A DNA stretch of 44,296 bases from Bacillota bacterium. Lineage in GTDB: Bacteria; Bacillota; Sulfobacillia; RBS10-35; JAJYVN01. Below, piece after piece: positions 1-8,374 of this stretch. The position numbers and the translations under genes are program-made. The notes below the pieces were generated by a model, which saw only the letters and a program-made list of their open reading frames with translations, did not search any database and had not been told where the DNA came from. Location of the stretch: assembly GCA_021797775.1 (NCBI GenBank), contig JAJZZC010000014.1:1-44296 (forward strand), given 5' to 3'. Numbering within the stretch: the stretch's first letter is position 1; the number at the start of each line of letters is the position of its first letter.

Positions 1-401
1 CGCGGGGCCGTAGGCCACGGGCCGCCCGGAACGGATCCGTTCGCGCTGCAGGGAGGGAGCCACCGCCTCCCCGACCGTGCGCCGCGCCCCACGTGCCAAC
101 CAGTGCCCCGGGCGCCGCCGCCCGCCGGAGCGGCACGGGCCAGCCGTCAAGCCCGTCGCGGCGCCCCGGGCCAGGGACACGGAGCGCGCGCCGCACGAGG
201 CCGTTCCGCCGCCGCGCGGGGGTCCATGGCGCCAACGCGCCCCCTCGGTCCGCCACCGGAACGCCTTGTGCCGGTGGTGCGCGGGCAGGGGGTGGCGCCC
301 CGCGCCGCCCGGACACGACCCGGGACCTGCGCGCCGGCCGACCGCGCCCACCGTGGGAAGGCGAAGACGACGCGGGGCAGGGCTCGGCGCCCGGGCGGCC
401 C
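1..401. other. GC-rich stretch, no supported gene
   Basis: Open frames here are low-complexity Arg/Pro/Gly translations and are not credible proteins. On the minus strand, positions ~85 to 1 can be read as a short peptide ending near VAYGP that loosely resembles the tail of Gfo/Idh-type oxidoreductases. It runs off the left edge and is too short to call. Confidence 0.5.
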
Positions 402-758
402 TCACGCCCCACCCCGTACCATGGGGCGGTTGGTCGGGAAGACACGGTCCATGTGCGCGACCGCCTCCTCCGGGGGGAAGCCGTGCTTGCGTACATACTC
501 CGCTCGCAGGGCCACCTCGTGGGCCCCATCCGCCAGGGCGGCGGGGTCAACGGCAGGCGCCTGGCGCGCCAGGTCGTCCAGCAGGGCCTCCAGCCGGTGG
601 TAAGCGGCGGTGCCGAAGCGGGCCGCGGTCTGGTCGGCGCGTCCGGCGTCCGCGTCGCACACCCCGACCAGCCGGTAGTAGCCGGCGCGCTGGAGCGCGG
701 CGCACGTGGCCATGTGGGCCTGGGCGCGCCCACCCGCGCCGAGCGCCCCGACGGCCAC
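402..758 (-). pseudogene. Truncated Gfo/Idh/MocA-type oxidoreductase (N-terminal Rossmann part only)
   Basis: From a GTG at 758 the frame gives a dinucleotide-binding start (VAVGALGAGGRAQAH), then LVGVCDADAGRADQTAARF and a stretch ending in LEALLDDL. This is the usual first beta-alpha-beta unit, acidic turn and third strand of NAD(P)-dependent Gfo/Idh/MocA dehydrogenases. Intact family members have about 320-400 residues; this frame has about 118. The family's EKP motif and C-terminal sheet domain are absent. After LLDDL the sequence switches to an unrelated-looking tail (KHGFPPEEAVAHMDRVF) that I do not recognise, which fits an internal deletion or a fusion to another gene's end. No good Shine-Dalgarno site precedes the GTG. 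The Rossmann identity is fairly secure; the tail's origin is unknown. Confidence 0.55.
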
Positions 759-909
759 GGGGACCGGAGCGTGGAGCGGCCGGGCAAGGGGCAGGGGATC
801 CAGGGCCCGTGCGTCAGGCGGGGCGAGGGCGGGATCGGCCAACGGCACCACCCCCCGGGGGGCCCTGTTTGCCGAGGGCCGCGTGGGACCTGCCGCGGGA
901 TGGGCGGAA

Positions 910-1103
910 GCGGGGGGATGACTTCGGAGCGGCACGCCGGTCCGCTCGCGCCCGCCACCGCTTGCTGCACACAGGTTCGGCGCCACGATGCGGCCGCGGC
1001 GCCCGTGGGGTCACGGGGGCACTGACGGCCGTACGCCGCGAATTCAGCCTTCGCCCGCAATCGCCTGTGGCGCAAGCGACTCGCCGAAAACGACGCGACC
1101 CTG
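910..1103 (+). repeat. Dispersed repeat, copy A (left end lost)
   Basis: About 190 bases are close to identical, by eye roughly nine bases in ten, with 18746-18938 in the same orientation. Shared blocks include the runs around GACTTCGGAGCGGCA, CGCCCGTGGGGTCACGGGGG, GTACGCCGCGAATTC and CCTGTGGCGCAAGCGACTCG. The right end (ACGCGACCCTG) matches the right terminus of copy B. The left inverted terminus seen in copy B is not recognisable here. No reading frame is preserved between the copies, so this is a noncoding element rather than a duplicated gene. Confidence 0.8.
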
Positions 1104-1261
1104 TGAAAAAAGGGGGGGCCGGCCATGGCGCCCTTTGCGAGATGTCCGAGGCCAAAGTGTGCACGTGCGGGCAGCGCGGCGTGGTACCTCGGGCGTGGCG
1201 AGCAGGGCGCATGGGCCAGCCCGTGCGGGTGCAGGCACCGGCGCAATTGGAGAGGGGCGCT

Positions 1262-1384
1262 ATGTCGTCCGGGGGCGGGCGTACCCCGCGGCACCGCTGG
1301 CGGGCCCTATCGGGCACGGCTTTAGCCCTGTCTGCCTTGACGCTCCTATGGTCGCCCGGTGTCAGGCGTCCCCGAGACACCTGA
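1262..1384 (+). CDS. Short signal-peptide-like ORF, probably a truncated secreted protein
   Basis: ATG at 1262 is preceded by GGAGAGGGGCGCT, a fair ribosome-binding site. The 40-residue product has a charged start (RTPRHRWR) and a hydrophobic core (ALSGTALALSALTLLW), then stops nine residues later at 1382-1384. This looks like an export signal with no mature protein behind it. The two other forward frames beyond the stop give no recognisable continuation. It may be the start of a broken exported protein related to the next gene's family, or chance. The call is weak. Confidence 0.3.
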   Translation: MSSGGGRTPRHRWRALSGTALALSALTLLWSPGVRRPRDT

Positions 1385-1558
1385 CCGTCGGACGCTGCCG
1401 CTACCAGTGGGGGTCAGCGCTGTCGTCACCCGGGGTGCGGGACGGCTCTACCTCGGCCATGCGGTACGCGGGCCCGTGGGCCACGGGCGTAGGGGCCACA
1501 GCGGAGTGCGACACACGGCGTGGAGGAAGCTCTGGCCAGCGTTGAGAACAGTGGCGCC

Positions 1559-3463
1559 ATGCGCTTGCTTTCTTCGTTCCTCCCTGCCCGTGCACCGGCG
1601 ACGGATTCCAGGCACGCGCGGCGAGGTCACGGTCCTTCGGGACCAGGACCGGCCCCCGCGCAGGTGGGTTCTTCATCCCATCTCCCGGCCCGCGTAGCCA
1701 CTGCGCTCGCCGTGGGCCTGACCGCCCTGACCGCGTGGGGAACCCCTGCGGCCACCTGGGCGGCCAACCGGCCGGCGGCCACGGGGCCGTCGTCCAGCCG
1801 GACGGCCCCCGCGAGCGGCGGCGCCAGCACCGCACCCCACCGGGCGGCCGGCCGCCCCAGTACGGCCCCCGCCGCCGTCTGCGTCCCCTTCCACCAGGTC
1901 CTCTCCTTGGAGGCCCACCGGCCGGCCGTCGCCATGGGCTCTTACACGGAGCAAGAGGCCGCCAACGCGGCGCTGCAGGCCGCGACCACCCGGATGGCCG
2001 CCCTGCTGCACGTCGCTCCCGCTCCCGTCCGCGCGGCCGTCGCCGACCTCGGCCGGGACGCCATCGTCATCACGCCGGGCCCGACCCAGGGTGGGGCCAC
2101 CCACCCCCAGGCGGATGTCCTCGTGCTCCGGCGGTACCTGGCGGCCAGCTGCGGCGGGCAGCAGGCGGCGGCGCAGCAGACCACCGGCGCGAGCGCTGCG
2201 GCCGGCGTGCCGGCAGCCGCTCCGGGCACGGTCGACCTCGCCGTCTGCGTCCCGTTCCGGCAGGTGCTCGCCTTCGTGGCACAGCGGCCGGTGCTGGCCG
2301 CGCGCTCCTACGTGGAGCAGCAGGCCGCCAACGCAGCGCTGCGCGCCGCGACCGCCCGGATGGCCGCGCTGCCGCGCGGCGCCCCCGCCGCCGTTCGCAC
2401 AGCTGTCGCGGACCTCGGCAGGGATGCCATCGTGGTGACGCCGGGCCCGGCGCTGGGTAGCGCCGCCCACGCCGAGGCCGACGTTCTGGCACTACGGCAG
2501 TACTTGGCCGCCAACTGCGGCGGGCAACCGGGCACCGCCGCCCAGGAGGGGGCCATCCGCGCCGCCATCCGCGCCTGGCTGCCAGGGACCGGGATCACCA
2601 CCGGCTGCATCTCCGTGTCGGATATCCGCGTCGCGCGCGCCGACGCGGCCTACGCCACCGCCGACCTGGTGCAGTCCTGCCAGCAACCCGGCGGGGGCAC
2701 GGCACTGCTGCACCGCGCGGCGGGCAAATGGCAGGTGGGGGACGTCGTCCAGGCCATCCCCTGCGGCCGGGCCCCGAACCCGGTGCTGGCCGACCTCTTC
2801 GGCGCGGCGCTGCCGGCGCTCTGCCGCGCGCAGAGCGCCCCGACGGCCGGTACGCCCCACATCACCCCGATCCCCTTGCAGCAAACCGGACCCGGGTACC
2901 GCGTGACGGGCAGCTACCCGCAGGTCGCCGGGCTGCGCGGGGGCAACACGCAGGCGGCGATCAACGCGGCGCTCCGCCGCGCCGCCAGTGCCGCGGTCGC
3001 CTCCTTCCGCCACGGCCTGACGGCTTTGGGGGGCACGCTGCACCTGTCTTACCGGGTGACCTACCTGCAGGCGCCACAGCAGCCGTACCTCAGCATCCAG
3101 TTCCTCGCCTTGCGCAGCGTCGCCGGCAGCGCGCACCCGTCCGGCTCGGTCCAGACGTTCACCTTCGACCTGCGGTCAGGGTACCGTTACCGGTTGGCCA
3201 ACCTCTTCCGCCCCGGGGTGGTCTACACCGCCTACCTCGTCGGCGCCGCGCGCACCCGGCTCGATGCGCGGTACGGCAAGGGGACGTGGCAGGCCATCGC
3301 CGCTGGCGGCACGGCGGGGCTGTTCGCCGCGTGGAACCTGACGCCAGCCGGGCTGCAGGTGACCTTCAACGGCGCCCCGCGGGCGCTCGGTGGGCCGGCG
3401 GTCACCATCCCGTACAGCGACCCCGTGCTGGCGAGCCTCGCGGCGCCGCACGCCCTGCCGTAG
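1559..3463 (+). CDS. Secreted two-repeat protein with RsiV-like (DUF3298) C-terminal region
   Basis: The product is a 634-residue exported protein of unknown function. The N-terminus carries a hydrophobic export segment (VATALAVGLTALTAWG) and a probable cleavage site near ATWA-A. A low-complexity Ala/Pro/Ser linker follows. Two tandem ~97-residue repeats then appear at about residues 106-202 and 228-324. Both open with VCVPFxQVL, contain AVADLGRDAIV and close with CGGQ, so each has two conserved cysteines. A middle segment has further Cys residues. The last ~180 residues contain YPQVAGL, a strand-rich core and FDLRSGYRYRLANLF, which resembles the DUF3298/RsiV-type extracellular domain. The start is uncertain. 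ATG 1559 puts about 40 residues before the hydrophobic stretch; GTG 1520 or GTG 1664 are alternatives. It is convergent with the broken beta-propeller gene. Role unknown; a cell-surface or envelope function is inference. Confidence 0.8.
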   Translation: MRLLSSFLPARAPATDSRHARRGHGPSGPGPAPAQVGSSSHLPARVATALAVGLTALTAWGTPAATWAANRPAATGPSSSRTAPASGGASTAPHRAAGRPSTAPAAVCVPFHQVLSLEAHRPAVAMGSYTEQEAANAALQAATTRMAALLHVAPAPVRAAVADLGRDAIVITPGPTQGGATHPQADVLVLRRYLAASCGGQQAAAQQTTGASAAAGVPAAAPGTVDLAVCVPFRQVLAFVAQRPVLAARSYVEQQAANAALRAATARMAALPRGAPAAVRTAVADLGRDAIVVTPGPALGSAAHAEADVLALRQYLAANCGGQPGTAAQEGAIRAAIRAWLPGTGITTGCISVSDIRVARADAAYATADLVQSCQQPGGGTALLHRAAGKWQVGDVVQAIPCGRAPNPVLADLFGAALPALCRAQSAPTAGTPHITPIPLQQTGPGYRVTGSYPQVAGLRGGNTQAAINAALRRAASAAVASFRHGLTALGGTLHLSYRVTYLQAPQQPYLSIQFLALRSVAGSAHPSGSVQTFTFDLRSGYRYRLANLFRPGVVYTAYLVGAARTRLDARYGKGTWQAIAAGGTAGLFAAWNLTPAGLQVTFNGAPRALGGPAVTIPYSDPVLASLAAPHALP

Positions 3464-3519
3464 GGGGGAGGCGGGGCGGCCAGGCGGTGGGAGGGCACGC
3501 ACGGCGCTCACCGCTGACG

Positions 3520-5454
3520 CCCGCGGGTGCCGGTCGACCGACCCGTCGGGCAGTAGCATCCTGAGACGGGCGGCGATCCCCAGCAGCTCCCGCTCGGACA
3601 GGACCGAGGAGGTCATGGTGACCGCCGTGCCGTCCAGGATCGCGAAGAGCCCATGAATGGTCTGCCCGACGCCGCCGGTGGCTCCGGACGTGCCGGCGTC
3701 GTAGACCAGGACGTCGTAATGACGGGCGGGGTCCGCCGCCACCGGCCTCTCGCCGGGCATGTGCGTGGGCATCACATACGCCTCGTCGAGCTCGTCGATC
3801 TCGAGGACCGTCTTGCCGGCACTACCGAACGTGAGATCCGATCCCCTCACCCCAGGCGGCGGAGTCTCCATCCACACGGGGGCAACGGCGGAGAGCAGCC
3901 GGGGATTGCCGGGGATGGACGCAGGGATTGCCAGCGGCAACCTCTGCTCAGCGGCAATCGCCCTGAGAGCGGGACTCGAGGCGTAGGGCAACAGGCCAAT
4001 CGCGGAGGGGCTTCGCGTGGCGGACGCCGGCATGCCAACGCAATCGGCGAGGACCGCGGCGGCGCCCGTCAGGAGGGACCTCGTCTTCCCTCCGGTCCGG
4101 CTGATGAAGACGCATGCGGGCTGGATCGTGACGCATGTCATGACGGCAACGTGCTCGTTCACGAAAGTGATCCCTGTTTTATCGCCCGCAAGGCTCATGG
4201 CGCCGGGCTTCGTCCGTCCACTGGCGTAGGAGGTTGAGGCGACCTTGCGCCAGGTCTTGCCCCCGTCGGTCGTCCCGTAGAGCGTGGCGGCGGTGTTGCC
4301 CATCACGGCGGGACCCACCACCAGCATCCACCCGTGCCGTGCATCCGTGAAGGTCAGGAAAGGGAGTCCCTGAGAAGGCAGGTCCTGGTGCTACCAGCTG
4401 CGACCGCCGGTATCGGTCCCGAAGAGTACCAGGCTACTGCCCTCTAAGCCGATGACAAGGGCATGGTCGGCGTTGCGAAGTTCACGCCCCGTGCGCCAGC
4501 GAGGTCGACCTCGCTCCCGGGAGCAAATTCGCCGGTGGGCGCTCCGCGGACCTCCGCTCCGCGGGGTGTCACGACGGTCCACTGTACGCCACCGTCCGTG
4601 GTGCGCAGGACCGAGTCGGCGCTGAGCGCCCAGCCGGCATCCCTCGGAACATATGGACGTATTGCAGGTCGGGCGCCCGCGGCACGGCGTATGCCTAAGT
4701 GCTCCGGGGGACGGTGACCGGCGTGCCCACTTCGGAAAGCGACGGGGGGTGGTCCGTGAGGGTCGTCAGAACCCCTGGCTGACCGCGGATCACCAGCGCC
4801 CATTCCGCCGTGTAGGTGGGGGGCGTGCAAATACACCCCGCCGCACCCTCGCGGAAGGTGCCACGGATCACGAACAGCCAGCCGATGGCGCCCTTTGGTG
4901 CACGGAAACCCCGTTGGGCCTCTCCCAGCAACAGCCAGCGCCCTGTTAGCGTCGGTCCGAACGTAGGCGACGGAACGGGCCTCGTGGACGGCAAGCGTGG
5001 TCCCGTTGCCGAGAAGCGGCGGCATGACCAGTTGCAGCGCTTGTACCGCTGATTGCGCTACGGTGAGGACAGTTGACTTCGGGGGGCTGGGCAGAGGAGG
5101 AATCACGCCGGCCGGCAGCGCCGTGGAATGCAGTACCCGCCACGTGCGCCCGCCGTCGACGCTCTCGATGATCCCGGAGCGTGCGGCGGTCAAGCCGCCC
5201 AGGGTCTCCCTCGTCGGGTCGGGTCCCTGGCAGCACACGACCATCCAGCCAGTTTGCGGGCTGAAGAAGTCGACGCCCGCGCACCTTCCAGCCGCGCGGC
5301 TCTCCCCGGCTGCAGCCAGCGGGTGCCCGGACACGACGACCACCGCGACCGTGACCGCGAGCAACAACCGGCGGCGGAAGGCGCGGGCGGACGTGGAGAA
5401 CCGCCACCGCCAAGAGCGGGGGGCGTTGTTGGCCAGCCGCGCCGGCAGTGTCAC
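3520..5454 (-). pseudogene. Broken Asp-box/BNR beta-propeller exported protein
   Basis: The likely start is GTG 5454, preceded by GGGGGAGGGTGCCT. The frame begins with a signal peptide (RRLLLAVTVAVVVVSG). It then shows Asp-box/BNR-type blades: GIIESVDGGRTWRVLHS, VLRTTDGGVQWTVV, LFGTDTGGRSW and LYGTTDGGKTWRKVAS, each next to an aromatic GWxL strand. These are typical of sialidase-like or YCF48-like propellers. The gene is split. The frame shifts near 4935, returns near 4660, shifts again near 4500, and has an in-frame TAG at 4391-4393 right after GGRSW. Reading resumes in the same frame with LPFLTFTDARHGWMLVVG. The remaining part contains LEIDELDEAYVMP and runs to about 3520. Several independent lesions make this a pseudogene unless the assembly is wrong. 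The exact 3' end is approximate. Confidence 0.75.
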
Positions 5455-5573
5455 AGGCACCCTCCCCCGTCTTGCGACGTGATCAGGCCACCCGTCCGTT
5501 TCGGTCTTGACCGGCAGCTCCTGCGGGTCGTAACCGCTCGCGACGGCAGACGGTGACCGAAGGTGCGGCGAAA

Positions 5574-5594
5574 CCCCCGGCTTTAGCCGTGGGG
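5574..5594 (-). terminator. IS200/IS605-type right-end hairpin (omega-RNA-like)
   Basis: On the minus strand the sequence reads CCCCACGGCTAAAGCCGGGG followed by GTTTC. This is a stem of GGCT/AGCC plus flanking C and G runs closing a tiny A-rich loop. Hairpins of this form commonly mark the right end of IS200/IS605-family elements just after tnpB. It lies directly downstream of the TnpB-like remnant, on the same strand. Confidence 0.5.
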
Positions 5595-5780
5595 TGGGCC
5601 GCCGTTGCCCAAACAGGCGCGCCGCAGGTTGCTTGCGCCAGCAGGTTGGCAACCGAAGGTGGCGGATTGCGCCGGGAAGACCTCCGGCGCGTAAAACGTT
5701 GGAGGCATCAATCCTCGGCCTGGCGCGCCGGCCTTCGGCCCAGGGGTTGCGGAGCCACTCCCGCGGACGGCGCCAGGCGA
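5595..5780 (-). pseudogene. tnpB: Possible TnpB (IS605/IS1341) C-terminal remnant
   Basis: Only about 60 codons are readable. The minus frame contains RIDASNVLRAGG, reminiscent of the DxNAARNIL segment at the C-terminus of TnpB/OrfB proteins. It ends in RPTPRLKPGVSPHL, overlapping the right-end hairpin, as TnpB genes commonly do. The zinc-ribbon cysteines and the RuvC residues are not visible, so nothing functional remains. I rate this as a plausible transposon scar, not a proven one. A DNA-level comparison with intact IS605 ends would decide it. Confidence 0.4.
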
Positions 5781-5968
5781 CACCCATCCGCGTTGCGTCG
5801 GTCCTCCGCCTACCGCCCGAAGGGGACAGAGAGCGGATCGTCCGCGCACAGAATGTCACGGACGCGGGGCTCGTGGAGTTGGCCGACCTCGCAGCGAGGG
5901 TCCGGTGCACGGTGCCCCGTCCCGGTCGTGTTCGGTCCGCGGGCAAGGTAGCGAAGCCGCAGACCCCG

Positions 5969-5998
5969 TTGACCCCGTTGTCAACCATTATGTATGCT
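5969..5998 (+). promoter_or_regulatory. Promoter of decayed toxin-antitoxin copy 1
   Basis: TTGACC (5969-5974), an 18-base spacer and TATGCT (5993-5998) lie just upstream of the antitoxin remnant. The same layout, with the same spacer length, precedes the intact copy at 9543-9572. The conservation in two paralogous copies is the main support. Confidence 0.55.
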
Positions 5999-6019
5999 CG
6001 TTCGCGGGAGGTGCGGCCG

Positions 6020-6317
6020 TTGCCCCTGGCGCGCGTGGACGAGGCCACGATGCAACGGGTGCGCAAGCTCGCCGCCCTGGAACAGACGACGCAGCAAGAG
6101 CTCATCGCCCGCGCGCTGGAGGCGTTCGAACGCGCGGTCCTTCCTGGCGACCGGACACCTTGCGCAGGTGCCGCTTGGCCGACCGTGTGCTTTCGCCTGA
6201 AGAGCACGGCGCAGACGGAACGAGCGAGCCTCGATCTCCCGCCAGCGGCGGGGCGCCGTTGACGGCGGTACGCTGCGACAGGTCGAAGGGTGGCTGCGGA
6301 TACTGCTTGCGCTCTGA
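6020..6317 (+). pseudogene. Deleted toxin-antitoxin copy 1 (antitoxin start fused to MazF tail)
   Basis: TTG 6020 sits behind GGGAGGTG and opens with the same protein as the intact antitoxin downstream (PLARVDEATMQRVRKLAALE, then TTQQELIARALEAFER). After about 42 codons the homology stops. From about 6190 the sequence instead matches the end of the MazF/PemK toxin in another frame, closing with GGTLRQVEGWLRILLAL and a TGA at 6315-6317; the intact toxin ends TSTLRQVDEWLRVLLAL. Relative to copy 2 about 370 bases are missing, covering the antitoxin C-terminus and most of the toxin. The locus cannot make a toxin. The surviving N-terminal part might still be expressed from its promoter. Confidence 0.75.
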
Positions 6318-6329
6318 GGCGGCGGTCAG

Positions 6330-6655
6330 TGCGCATTTCGGTCATGTCGGCCTGCACATAGCGACCTTGCCGCATCTCCCGGATGGCGCCCACATGCGCG
6401 AGGCCATCGCGGCGGAACGCCGGGTAGTCCGCCTCACCTGGCGCAGCCCCGCCATCCCCACCGCCCCCCGCGCGACCCCGCAAACCTGGGGGGAACGCTC
6501 GGCGAAACGCGGCAGATGGGGCACCGGCTGCCCCCACCCCGCGCGGGTCCAGAGGGACACGACTTCTGGATCGTCGGCGATGGTCAGGGCGAAGCGTTAG
6601 CCCCGCAGTGAGCGCCTGGCGGCGGCCGCGCGTGACGCCGTCCCGAAACCACACG
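6330..6655 (-). pseudogene. DUF2332-family remnant, copy 1
   Basis: This is paralogous at DNA level with 10480-10800. Blocks such as GCATCTCCCGGATGGCGCCC, CAGCCCCGCCATCCCCACCG and TCTGGATCGTCGGCGATG (or close variants) are shared. On the minus strand one frame reads DYPAFRRDGLAHVGAIREM then YVQADMTEM, matching the region of DUF2332 proteins where PAFRxFxxxH is followed by a VQTNEV-like motif. The start and the central part are frameshifted and the 3' end abuts the toxin remnant, so it is dead. Boundaries are approximate. Confidence 0.6.
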
Positions 6656-6666
6656 CACAACTCGCG

Positions 6667-8148
6667 TTACGACGCTTGCCGCTGCTGACCAGCGAGCCAG
6701 GACGCAAACTCGTCCGCGGCGGCGTCGATCTGGGATGCGTTGGCGATCGTCTTTCGCGTCCCGTAGACCCTCGCCAACGTCAGGTCGCCCGCGGCGTCCC
6801 CCGTGACCTCGGGCGACTGGAGCCATGGATAGATCCGCGAAGAGGTGGACACCGCGTCATCCCGCCGCAGCGGCAGGCCGACGTGGATCGCTCCCAGCAC
6901 CGCCTGAGCGGCTCTGGACCACAGGAAGGCCGCGTACTCCCCGGTGATGGCGCCGGCGCGGTTGCCCGCGCCCACGAAGGCACAGAGATAGGTGCAAGGC
7001 ACGGGGCGCCCGCTGGGGCCGCTGGGAAGCGGGTGAATCACCCCGGGATCCCATCCGCCGACACGGTTGCCCCATAGGGGAGACCAGATGTGCTGGGGAA
7101 TGGCGGTAGCGTCATTCAACCTGGCGCTGGCGGCACTCCCGCCGACCACGCTCCTCCACGCCGCTAGCCCCTGTTCAACCCGGGCAGGATGGAATGTGAG
7201 ATCCCCGGCGTCGGTCACTGCGCCCCCCTGCGCCAGCAGCGCCGCGATGGCGCTGTCGGTGCCTTCCGGATAATACGTGGACTGCATGAAACCTGTGGTA
7301 TCGATTCGCCTCTCGAGCGATTGTACCCAGTGCGCCAAGCCCTCCCACGTCTGCGCGGGATCGAACGCGGCCGCGGTCCTGGCGGGGGCTCCCTCGTCCC
7401 GAAACAAGCGCAGTCCCAAGGGATCGCGCAACACGGGCACTCCCACGGCCGCAGTGCCCAAACCGGGGACGAACATGTACTGGCGCTCGTGGACGACCTC
7501 GGGAACACCCTGGCGCCAAGTATCGTACGTTCTCCAGGCGTCCACGGACCTGGAGAGCGGCGCCAGCCAGTACTGCCACGTGTCATAGGCGACGATCAGG
7601 TCCGGACCGCTCGTTCGTAAGACAGAATCGGGAAGCGGCACGGGGGCGGGCAGATTGACGCCGAACTTGACGTCCAGGGCGGTGCGCGACCTGACGGAAA
7701 GCCCCAGCCCTCCCGTGGGAAGCTGTGCCTGCACACTCCCGCTGATCAAACCCAACGGCGACGGCGACGCGACGGCCGGGCCGCACGGGGCGAGAGGCTT
7801 CGGGCAGGAGTACCAAGATAGCGAAGGAATCTCCATGGTCGAGACCTCGAGATCCACATGTACGCCGCCGTGTCGCGCATACAGGTCAGCACACTGCTTC
7901 AGTGCAGTGGCTAGGGCGCCCAGTTGGGTCTGCGGCAGACCTGTGAGTGCGACGCGTAGACGGTAACCTACGACTTTGCCGACGATCGACGATACATGCG
8001 TGGAGCACCCCCCGGACATTAGAGCGCCCACAGCCAACGCACCGGCTCCAGCCAATACGCGACGACGCCGCACCGGAGGCTCCCGAGTACCCAGGTCGCC
8101 CGCGGGGGCATCCGAAATGGTCTGTTCGCCGAAGGTGTCAGATCTCAT
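6667..8148 (-). CDS. Tat-exported lipoprotein, ABC-type extracellular solute-binding protein
   Basis: ATG 8148 has a textbook ribosome-binding site (GGAGGTGGGCGAAC), giving 493 residues rather than the longer upstream frame. The N-terminus shows a twin-arginine start (RRRRVLAGAGALAVGAL) and a lipobox ending in GGC, so it is probably a Tat-translocated lipoprotein anchored outside the membrane. The mature part has the size and layout of family 1 sugar-binding proteins, with aromatic patches such as YDTWQYWLAPLSRSVDAWR, TWEGLAHWVQSLERR and EYAAFLWSRAAQAVLGA. It would deliver a solute, perhaps a sugar, to an ABC importer. No permease or ATPase lies next to it, so it is an orphan in this window. 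The flanking genes are remnants. The substrate cannot be told from the sequence. Confidence 0.75.
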   Translation of the reverse strand: MRSDTFGEQTISDAPAGDLGTREPPVRRRRVLAGAGALAVGALMSGGCSTHVSSIVGKVVGYRLRVALTGLPQTQLGALATALKQCADLYARHGGVHVDLEVSTMEIPSLSWYSCPKPLAPCGPAVASPSPLGLISGSVQAQLPTGGLGLSVRSRTALDVKFGVNLPAPVPLPDSVLRTSGPDLIVAYDTWQYWLAPLSRSVDAWRTYDTWRQGVPEVVHERQYMFVPGLGTAAVGVPVLRDPLGLRLFRDEGAPARTAAAFDPAQTWEGLAHWVQSLERRIDTTGFMQSTYYPEGTDSAIAALLAQGGAVTDAGDLTFHPARVEQGLAAWRSVVGGSAASARLNDATAIPQHIWSPLWGNRVGGWDPGVIHPLPSGPSGRPVPCTYLCAFVGAGNRAGAITGEYAAFLWSRAAQAVLGAIHVGLPLRRDDAVSTSSRIYPWLQSPEVTGDAAGDLTLARVYGTRKTIANASQIDAAADEFASWLAGQQRQAS

Positions 8149-8374
8149 GTTCGCCCACCTCCGCGTTGCAAGCCTCACCCTCTCGTGTACCTTCTCTTCC
8201 CACGGGGTCCCCGCCTGCATGAAAACCACTTTCGTGACGAGACGTCGTGGCAGGTGGTCGCTTGGGCAGGGGCTACCAGCGAGGGTGGCGGACTAGTCAG
8301 GTCACGTCACGAGGGCAGCGCCACCTCGTTTCAGCTCGACGTCAGCGCGCCAACCAGACCACTTGCACTCATCC

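Noticed and set aside
1673-2470. Antisense frames opposite the two-repeat secreted protein
   Set aside because: Repetitive GGR/RRA-type translation is the mirror of the Ala/Ala-Val-rich sense repeats.
4444-6660. 738-codon open frame on the minus strand
   Set aside because: Only pieces belong to real proteins (propeller, TnpB and DUF2332 remnants). The frame crosses them and noncoding sequence with no single fold.
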